Source: Maratus speciosus (taxonomy: Eukaryota; Arthropoda; Arachnida; Araneae; Salticidae). From it: a stretch of DNA of 64,000 nucleotides. Made by a program: the position numbers and the translations under genes. The notes under the pieces are model-generated. The model saw nothing but the letters and a program-made list of their open reading frames with translations. It ran no database searches and was not told the origin of the DNA. This document shows, piece after piece, positions 57,359 through 64,000 of the stretch (the stretch's first letter is position 1; each line of letters starts with the position of its first letter). The DNA lies in NCBI GenBank assembly GCA_963932465.1, contig OZ010794.1, forward strand, positions 212,239,748 to 212,303,747, given 5' to 3'.

Positions 57359-57768
57359 TGTTATCGATAAATATAATTTAGATATCATAAATTAATCAAA
57401 AATGAAGTAAAGTGCTTTAAAGTAATTACAGTCAATTCAATAAGTGAGATTTATTGCTATCATAATCATTCTGTAAATTGCTAAGTAATATTTATTGATG
57501 TTCTAATAATTTTGTAAATCATTAAGTGTTGTTTATTGCTTTATATGTTTATCTTATGTTGCGCAGCTGTGCCCAATGACGTCAGACACTCTTTCTGATG
57601 AAAATGTAATCGAGAAATAATGTTCAGTATGCATTAAAGTTTTGATCATGTAACTTCTTTTCGTAATCTTTGAATCTGAGTTATTTTGTCGCTTAGAAGT
57701 GCCGTTAATTGCTATGATAACTACAGTTGTAGTTTTTATGAATTTAAATTAAGTTATTAGAGATAACA
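57359..57768 (+). repeat. 5' LTR of BEL/Pao element
   Basis: 410 bp, TGTTATCGATAAATA at the start and GAGATAACA at the end. It differs from the 3' LTR by one base near 57480 and three near 57599-57611. Confidence 0.95.
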
Positions 57769-57769
57769 T

Positions 57770-57788
57770 TTGGCGCCCAACGTGGGGC
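57770..57788 (+). promoter_or_regulatory. Primer-binding-site-like sequence
   Basis: tggcgcccaacgtggggcc begins one base after the 5' LTR, where the minus-strand primer tRNA anneals. Which tRNA is used was not determined. Confidence 0.7.
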
Positions 57789-57801
57789 CGACATAGCAAT
57801 T

Positions 57802-59439
57802 ATGGATATGAAAGCGTTGAAACTAGAAAGAAAAAATCTGCGAATAAGTTTTACTTCGTGCACGAATAAAGTTACAGAAGAATTATTGAAACTAGAGATT
57901 GATCTTAAAAGTCTGTCTGTGTTACAGAAACAATTAGAGGATAAATTTGGAAGGTTAGAGGAATGTCAGAAAAATATAAGTAGCCTACTGTTGAAAGAAG
58001 GTTCCGAGAAGAAGTGTGAGGAAAATTTTCAAGCAGCCGAAGAATATCGGGATAAATACCTTGAGTTGAAGACTGGAGTAGAAGAAAAAATGATTTCTTT
58101 GCAGACGCCCGTTTTTGAAAATCGGATTGAATCTCTCGAGAAGAGAAGTTTTAAATTGCCGAAGATTGAATTGAAAAAATTTAATGGTGATTTTAAGGAC
58201 TACTTGTCTTTCTGGTCCCAATTTCAGAAGATACATGAAGATAAAAGTATTTCGGACTCTGATAAATTTCAATTTTTAATTCAAGCGGTCGTTCCGAATT
58301 CAAAAGCAGCCAGAGTGGTGGAGAGCTTTCCAGCTACAGCTGCTAATTATCATCAAGCAATAAACCGAATCAAAGAAAGATTTGGTAGAGAAGATCTGCT
58401 CGTACAAGTCTATATACGGGACTTATTAACTATGGTCATGAAAAATGCCGTCGCTGGCCGAGTTAAAACAGATTTGCCAAAATTGTATGATGAATTAGAG
58501 AGAGAGTTGCGATCTCTGGAAAGTTTAGGACGTACGCAAGAAAAATACGGCGATTTCCTGATCCCGTTAGTAGAATCGATCCTCCCTGAAAAAGTCTTGA
58601 TGTCATGGGAAAGAAAACGAAATGCCGAAGATGCGATGCATGAAGAACGTTCACTCAAAAATTTAATGTCTTTTCTAAAGCACGAAGTGCAAAGCGAAGA
58701 GATGGTTGCTCTAGCGCGAAGTGGTTTTGGTGCTAATACTACTAATAAAAGATATGACCGGGATAATAAAACTTCCCCTCCTGCCACAGCTTCATCGCTG
58801 GTAAACACTTATTTTGGAAATACAGGTAAGCGAGAATTTACTTGTATTATTTGTGACAAAAAGCATTTATCGCGAGATTGTTTTGCCGCTAGAAATATGA
58901 CTTTAGAAAATAAGAAAAAGATTTTACTAAAGAAAAATGCTTGCTTTAATTGTTTTAAGCCTAACCATATATCTAAAAACTGTAGACTTAAATGTACCTG
59001 TATTAAGTGTAAAAAATATCATCATTTTCTTATGTGCCCAGGTTATAATAGTGAAAATGATAAGAAAGAAAATGAAAGTCATGAAACTAATACTATGACA
59101 AATCATTCAAATAGTGAAAATGTTTATCTCATGACATTAATGGTTAAAGTGAAAAACAAGAATGTGGAACTAAAGGTTCGCACTATTACTGATTCTGGTT
59201 CTCAAAACAGTTATGTTAGTAAAAAGGTGGTTGAGAATCTACATCTGGTTCCTAAGAGGAAAATTAAAATGACCCATTGCCTTTTTGGGGGGAGAGAAAC
59301 CTCAGTTCAAATACATGATGTTTATGATTTAATTATTTCTGATTTAAATGATTCCTTTAGTTGTAGAGCTGAGGTATTCTCTGAAAATAAAATTACTGGT
59401 TTTGTACCCAAACTTTCTAGTGTAGAGGCCACTTATTGA
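57802..59439 (+). pseudogene. BEL/Pao gag and protease N-terminal part
   Basis: 545 codons from an ATG 14 bases after the primer site. Residues 1-110 are charged and helical. A conserved gag region (DUF1759-like; KKFNGDFKDYLSFWSQF) runs over about 115-270. Zinc-knuckle-like clusters lie at about 348-360, 380-393 (CFNCFKPNHISKNC) and 402-415. An A17-type aspartic protease active site, TDSGSQNSYVS, lies at about 463-473. The product would package RNA and process the polyprotein. The frame closes early at 59439 by a frameshift inside the protease; homologous sequence continues in the next frame. Minus-strand frames opposite it are shadows. Confidence 0.88.
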
Positions 59440-59740
59440 ACTTGGAGAAAAACAAATTATTTTACCTGATCTTGAATCCGAAGATTCGGAAATTAATTTA
59501 CTTTTAGGTGCCGATTTAATTGGCACATTATTCACTAATAAATGTATGAAATTAAATTCAGGTTTACTTATGTTAGAAACACGATTGGGTTGTGTATTAA
59601 CTGGAAAACCCAATCAAAATTTGAGTAGTAATTATGATAGTAATACTGTTTTGTCTGTTGTATCTTTGTATGTAAAAAATGCTTCTATTAATTAGTTATG
59701 GGATCTTGAAACGATCGGTATTAGGGAGCCTGTAGAAAGT
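59434..59740 (+). pseudogene. BEL/Pao protease C-terminal part
   Basis: In the frame +1 to gag, the translation includes LLLGADLIGTLF and LGCVLTGKP, the hydrophobic loop and end of a BEL-type protease. It runs to an in-frame TAG at 59693-59695. The linker to reverse transcriptase follows in the same frame. The break is described only; no reconstruction is given. Confidence 0.75.
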
Positions 59741-60484
59741 TTGAAAAATCAATATGAGCATTCTAAAATAATAGAGGAATTTAAAACCAATATTAAAATT
59801 CATCCAGATGGTAGATATGAAGTTTGTTTACCTTTTAAATCTGATACGATTGAATTACCCAGTAATAAAGAAATGACGTGGAAGAGACATAAAAAGATGT
59901 GCGAACGCGCACAAAAGGGGGGTCTACTTATTGAATATGAAAATGTTTTCAGAGAATGGGAAGATTTAGAAATAATTGAAAAAGTAACGGGGGACGTCCA
60001 GAAAGAGCATTTTTTGCCGCATCGGCCTGTGGTGAAAGTGGACAGTGCTACGACCAAAATTAGGCCCGTTTTTGATGCGTCCGCTAGAGAATATGGAAAG
60101 TGTTCCTTAAATGATATTTTGTATAAAAGCCCGAATTTAATTGAGCAAATACCGGATATTATCGATAGGTTTCGAATTTATAAAATTGGTCTTTCTGCGG
60201 ATATCGAAAAAGCCTTTTTGCAGATTAGCATAAACCCGGATCATAGAGATTTTTTACGATTTTTTTATCCTCCTGTGAACGAAGAAATTACTTATAGACA
60301 TTGCAGGGTGGTTTTCGGAGTGAATTCAAGCCCATTTTTGTTGGCAGCTTCTATATCTCATTTATTAGATAATGTATCTCATAATTATAGGAATATGGCA
60401 GAAAAGTTGAAATATGCGTTTTATGTTGATTATTGTGTTACAGGTGTTTCGAATGCTGCGGAACAAGACGAATTTATCGAGTAG
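59741..60484 (+). pseudogene. BEL/Pao reverse transcriptase, fingers and palm
   Basis: 247 codons, no true start (the domain is part of a polyprotein). Features: RPVVKVDSATTKIRPVFDAS, then LSADIEKAFLQISI carrying the first catalytic aspartate, VVFGVNSSPFLL, and FYVDYCVTGV at 60422-60433. In this last motif the second aspartate of the catalytic pair is tyrosine, a change expected to abolish polymerisation. The frame stops at a TAG (60482-60484) and resumes in the same frame at 60485. Confidence 0.88.
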
Positions 60485-60823
60485 GCTAAATGCATTATGT
60501 CTCGAGGGTGTTTTAATTTGAGAAATTGGGAAAGTAATGTTAAATCTCAAAATGTTTCAGAGAGTTCGGGTGTAACAAAATTGCTTGGGATATTGTGGGA
60601 TCTTGATTGGGATATGCTTAAGTGTAATTTAACTTTTGATAAATTGAGTAACAATGAAAATTTCACTAAAAGATTAATTTTGAGCTCTATCGAGAAAATG
60701 TTTGATCCGATTGGGATATTGTGCCCGGCAACATTGCCACCCAAAATTATATTACAACAAACCTGGAAATTGGGTCTAGGTTGGGATTCTCCATTACCAG
60801 AGGAAAATTCAAAGACCTTTTAA
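60485..60823 (+). pseudogene. BEL/Pao reverse transcriptase, thumb and connection
   Basis: Same frame as the palm fragment. LLGILWDLDWDMLKCNLTF and KMFDPIGILCPATLPPKI match the thumb/connection layout of BEL elements. It ends at a TAA created by an extra base in the TTTTAAAAAA tract (60819-60828). Confidence 0.82.
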
Positions 60824-61589
60824 AAAATGGTTCAGCGAAATAAATGTATTAGAGGACGTTCAAATTCCGCGATATGTTGAAATAAATGAGTCTACCGAAA
60901 TGCATGTTTTCGTGGATGCATGCAAAGAGGCATATGCAGCTTGCGTCTTTTTTCGAACTATAACCCCGGAAGCTGTAAAAATTCAATTAATTAGAGCAAA
61001 ATCTAGAGTTGCTCCTATAAAGCAAGCGTCAATTCCCAGATTAGAATTAATCGCGTGTAACATCGGAGCTAGGTTGGCACATTCAGTACAGCAAGCACTT
61101 TGTGTCCAGAACATGAAAACCATTTTTTGGAGTGACTCCATGGTTGCGTTGTACTGGATAAGTGAATACGGTGAATGGTCCGTTTTTGTTTCGAACAGGG
61201 TGAAAGAAATAAAAGGTCTTTTCCTCAATAGCGAATGGCGCCATGTGCCAGGAAAAATGAATCCTGCGGATTTGATTTCGCGTGGGTGTTCTCCCCAGCA
61301 ATTGCTAGAATATCGGTGGTGGGAAGGGCCGAAATGGCTCATGGAAGAAAGGGAAAAATGGCCCAGGACTGAGACTCTTGATAGTGAAACTCCAGAGATT
61401 ACTGGTGAAAGGAGAAAAGTGAAATTGTGTAATGTAAACACAACAGTAAAAAATATTCCTTGGTACGCTAGGAAATTTTCAAAATTTGAATCTATTTTTA
61501 GACTAGTTGCTTGGGTATTAAGATTCATAAATAATGTGAAATCGCGATGCAGTGCAAGGAAAAATGGCAAATTATCAGTTGAGGATTAG
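60824..61589 (+). pseudogene. BEL/Pao RNase H
   Basis: In the third frame: MHVFVDACKEAYAAC, RLELIACNIGARLA and IFWSDSMVALYWI contain the D, E and D of the RNase H active site, followed by WRHVPGKMNPADLISRG. The domain removes RNA from the RNA-DNA hybrid. The domain itself looks intact. The frame then breaks at about 61585 and returns after about 61640, next to a repeated gtagattc that may mark a small duplication. Confidence 0.85.
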
Positions 61590-61649
61590 AAAATGCTGAA
61601 AAAACTTTAATTTCACTGGTACAAAGTGTAGATTCCAGATGTAGATTCG

Positions 61650-62174
61650 ATACCTAACCTAGTCTGTTTTAAAGATGAAGACAGTATAATTAGAGTAAAG
61701 ACAAGAATTACAGAACGCATTGATACACCATATTTCTTGTCGCCAATTCTTTTACCTGATGACTGTATTTTCACGGTTAGACTAATAGAACATTTCCATG
61801 TAGCGAATTGTCATGCTGGAACTCACATTCTTCTAAGTATTTTGAGAGAAAACTATTGGATCCAAAGAGGTAGAAAAACTGTCCGAAAAGTTGTAAGTAA
61901 ATGCATTCCTTGCCAGCGCTACAAAGTTAAATCACGTGAATCCGATCCAGTGCCATTGCCTTTAAATCGCATTAAAGATTCTAAAGTTTTTGAAATTGTA
62001 GGCGTTGATTTAGCTGGACCTTTATTTATTAAAAATGCGGATAAAGCCTGGATAGTGCTCTATACTTGTGCAGTCTATCGAGCTGTTCATTTAGATCTTG
62101 TCTCCTCTTTGTCAACTGATGCATTTTCCTGTCTTTGCGACGTTTCATCGCAAGAAGAGGCAGACCTAGAATAA
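61650..62174 (+). pseudogene. BEL/Pao integrase, zinc-binding domain and core start
   Basis: An H-H-C-C zinc-binding domain (HFHVANCHAGTHILL ... CIPCQRYK) leads into the catalytic core at FEIVGVDLAGPLFI, whose aspartate is the first of the D,D,E triad. The frame is lost near 62125 and the product ends at 62174; the core continues in another frame. Integrase would insert the cDNA copy with a 5-bp duplication, as found here. Confidence 0.82.
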
Positions 62175-62356
62175 TCTATTCTGATAATAGCACCAATTTC
62201 AAAGGTGCCAATAATGATCTGTCAAAGATTGATTGGGAAAAATTGACTCGTTTCTGCGACCTGAAACGAATCATTTGGAAATTCAATCCTCCCTCAGCCG
62301 CCTGGTGGGGTGGCTGGTGGGAAACGCTGATCCGTGTGATCAAAGAGCTTCTCTGA
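62132..62356 (+). pseudogene. BEL/Pao integrase catalytic core, second part
   Basis: FIARRGRPRIIYSDNSTNF supplies the second aspartate and GGWWETLIRVIKELL the glutamate of the D,D,E triad. A TGA at 62354-62356 interrupts the frame, which continues in phase. Confidence 0.85.
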
Positions 62357-63010
62357 CGAACACTTGGCAAAGCTGTCGTGAGTTTTGAGGAACTGCAAAC
62401 AATTTTGTGTGATTGGGAAAATATTATAAATTCTCGGCCTCTCACATATCAATCCGAAAATCCAGAGGATTTAGTTCCATTAACACCGAACATGTTTTTA
62501 GTGCAAAACTCTAGTTCTAGTGTCACGGACATTGATGAAGTTCACGCAACACAGTTTCGCAAAAGGATGCGATACAGAATTAAGCTCATGGAACAATTGA
62601 GAATGCGTTATCGAACTGAATATCTCGGTCAACTTATTCAAAGGCGTCGTGAAATCGCCCAGTTACCAGACTTGAAGCTGGCTGAACTTGTGCTCATTGG
62701 GGGCGATGTACAAAAACGTCTCAATTGGCCGCTAGCAAAGATTGTAGACCTAATTCCTGGAAAGGATGGCAAAATTAGAACAGTCAAATTGAAAACTGAA
62801 CATGGTGTTGTTATCAGACCCATACAACGAGTTTTTCCATTAGAATTACCTCTTACTAATTTTTATCCTTCTCCTTTTCAGCTAGAAAGCAGTAATCAAG
62901 GTGCTCTGATGGGGACAGATTCTTCAGATTTGTTGACAGAGTCTGAGCGAACGACTTACACAACCAGATTTGGTCGTGTGACCAAAATGCCCCAGAGATT
63001 TGGGAAGTAG
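62357..63010 (+). pseudogene. BEL/Pao integrase C-terminal region
   Basis: In phase with the core: SFEELQTILCDWENIINSRP, then a DUF5641-like C-terminal domain (LAELVLIGGDVQKRLNWPLAK, VIRPIQRVFPLEL) usual in BEL/Pao integrases. It ends at a natural-looking TAG at 63008-63010, 45 bases before the 3' LTR. Minus-strand frames opposite are shadows. Confidence 0.85.
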
Positions 63011-63040
63011 AATGTAGTTTTGAGTAGCTAGTCAGCAACT

Positions 63041-63055
63041 CAAAAGGGGAGAGGG
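63041..63055 (+). promoter_or_regulatory. Polypurine tract
   Basis: caaaaggggagaggg directly before the 3' LTR, where plus-strand DNA synthesis is primed. Confidence 0.75.
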
Positions 63056-63465
63056 TGTTATCGATAAATATAATTTAGATATCATAAATTAATCAAAAAT
63101 GAAGTAAAGTGCTTTAAAGTAATTACAGTCAATTCAATAAGTGAGATTTATTGCTATCATAATCATTCTGTAAATTTCTAAGTAATATTTATTGATGTTC
63201 TAATAATTTTGTAAATCATTAAGTGTTGTTTATTGCTTTATATGTTTATCTTATGTTGCGCAGCTGTGCCCAATGACGTCAGACACTCTTTCTGACAAAA
63301 ATGTAAACGAGAAATAATGTTCAGTATGCATTAAAGTTTTGATCATGTAACTTCTTTTCGTAATCTTTGAATCTGAGTTATTTTGTCGCTTAGAAGTGCC
63401 GTTAATTGCTATGATAACTACAGTTGTAGTTTTTATGAATTTAAATTAAGTTATTAGAGATAACA
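63056..63465 (+). repeat. 3' LTR of BEL/Pao element
   Basis: 410 bp, same length and termini as the 5' LTR, four substitutions by eye. Confidence 0.95.
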
Positions 63466-63470
63466 AGAAT

Positions 63471-64000
63471 GCTCTGATACAAAATGAAATATTGTATATT
63501 GTATTATCATTCTTTACCAAATCCTACTGTGGGGGATAATCTAAAAGATTTAAACTATGACAGCTGAAATTTTGTCTGCACATTAGAAAATATAATAGCA
63601 CAATGGCGTTCATATCGATTCAGCACTGCGGAAGGACATTCAGTTAAAGTTCTTATTTCTTTAAATCACAAGATCAAACACATCGTTTCGTTTGATTCAA
63701 GGTTCGCTTGGAAAAATGGACCAGCGCAGCGGGCATAGCCTGCTAGTATAAGATAAATAAAACTGTGAGTTTTAAAAATTTTATCCATTTTGAACACTTT
63801 TAAATTTTCAGAGGCCCTTTCATTACTAAAATCTTTAAATAAATAATTGACAGCGGAATTTATGAAGCGATTTATTTCGAAATAATAAAAAGCCACTTAT
63901 CACATATTTAGTAATGGAAAACTTCTGTATTAAAATTCTGGTGCAACTGGACTTTTGTGTATTACAATTAACGGATTTCATAAACTTACCACCGCCCTTG
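63471..64000 (-). repeat. 'actagc' dispersed repeat, minus strand, and flanking DNA
   Basis: On the minus strand the repeat starts at 63747 with actagcaggctatgcccgct, the same head as at 13615 and 17594. It keeps gaaccttg.at.aaac and gaacgccattg phrases in the same order for about 150 bp. The BEL element appears to have inserted into this repeat. Right of 63750 is AT-rich DNA with no gene. Confidence 0.6.

Larger units (their letters stand above)
57359..63465 (+). mobile_element. BEL/Pao LTR retrotransposon, full-length but broken
   Basis: 6,107 bp: two 410-bp LTRs (TGTTATC...ATAACA), a primer-binding-like site, gag, protease, reverse transcriptase, RNase H and integrase in BEL/Pao order, a polypurine tract, and a 5-bp target duplication agaat (57354-57358, 63466-63470). 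The domain order and an aspartic protease fused behind gag indicate BEL/Pao and not Ty3 or Copia. The LTRs differ at four positions by eye, so the insertion is young. Yet the polyprotein carries several stops and frameshifts and an altered catalytic residue. No envelope-like frame is present. Confidence 0.95.

Noticed and set aside
57985..63038. Minus-strand frames of 60-195 codons across the BEL/Pao element
   Set aside because: All are opposite recognisable gag, RT, RNase H or integrase coding sequence.

Overview
This is eukaryotic, AT-rich, repeat-dominated DNA, most likely from an arthropod. The reasons are a Jockey-type LINE, a Penelope-like element with a GIY-YIG domain, a BEL/Pao LTR retrotransposon, many hAT-, Tc1/mariner- and TTAA-type MITEs, and tRNA-related repeats. 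That combination is typical of arthropod genomes. A chelicerate is possible but cannot be fixed from sequence alone. I find no ordinary host protein-coding gene. The only convincing coding sequence belongs to retroelements, and all of it is broken. The small open frames elsewhere sit in repeats or low-complexity DNA.

Layout. 1-5.9 kb: AT-rich DNA with four short inverted-repeat elements and one pogo-like end. 5.9-9.06 kb: a satellite of about 147-bp monomers, ordered in its last third into a 5-monomer (about 730-bp) higher-order repeat and closed by an (AC)n run. 9-13.5 kb: AT-rich DNA with a palindromic element, a TTAA MITE and a hAT MITE. 13.6-21.57 kb: a tandem duplication of a 3,979-bp unit. 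22.1-26.0 kb: a degenerate pogo/Tigger-like element enclosing an array of units that carry CCACCAGGGAGCGC. 26.7-35 kb: a dense MITE field, including a 1.4-kb palindromic Tc1/mariner-type element and nested insertions. 35.56-41.1 kb: a Jockey-type LINE on the minus strand, split by a head-to-head pair of Penelope-like copies. 41.1-44 kb: TTAA MITEs, three of them end to end. 45.4-46.6 kb: two tRNA-Thr(UGU) genes, one enclosed by 62-bp perfect inverted repeats bounded by TTAA, followed by a TGACGTCA/GTGAC-rich repeat. 49.6-55.9 kb: two 1.54-kb palindromic TTAA elements, a MULE-like element, a hAT MITE and a tRNA-derived SINE with a 12-bp target duplication. 57.36-63.47 kb: a complete BEL/Pao element with 410-bp LTRs and a 5-bp target duplication.

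The most unusual signal concerns the MITEs. Many of them have different termini and different target-duplication types (8 bp, 6 bp, TTAA). Yet most share an inner plan: an ACCAGTA-like / TACTGGT-like inverted pair around a GATTAAATAAGG-like centre. The TTAA group also carries a palindrome near one end. In one family of three copies, the stem bases of that palindrome change in compensating pairs while the surrounding sequence stays conserved. All identity statements here were made by eye, without alignment software.
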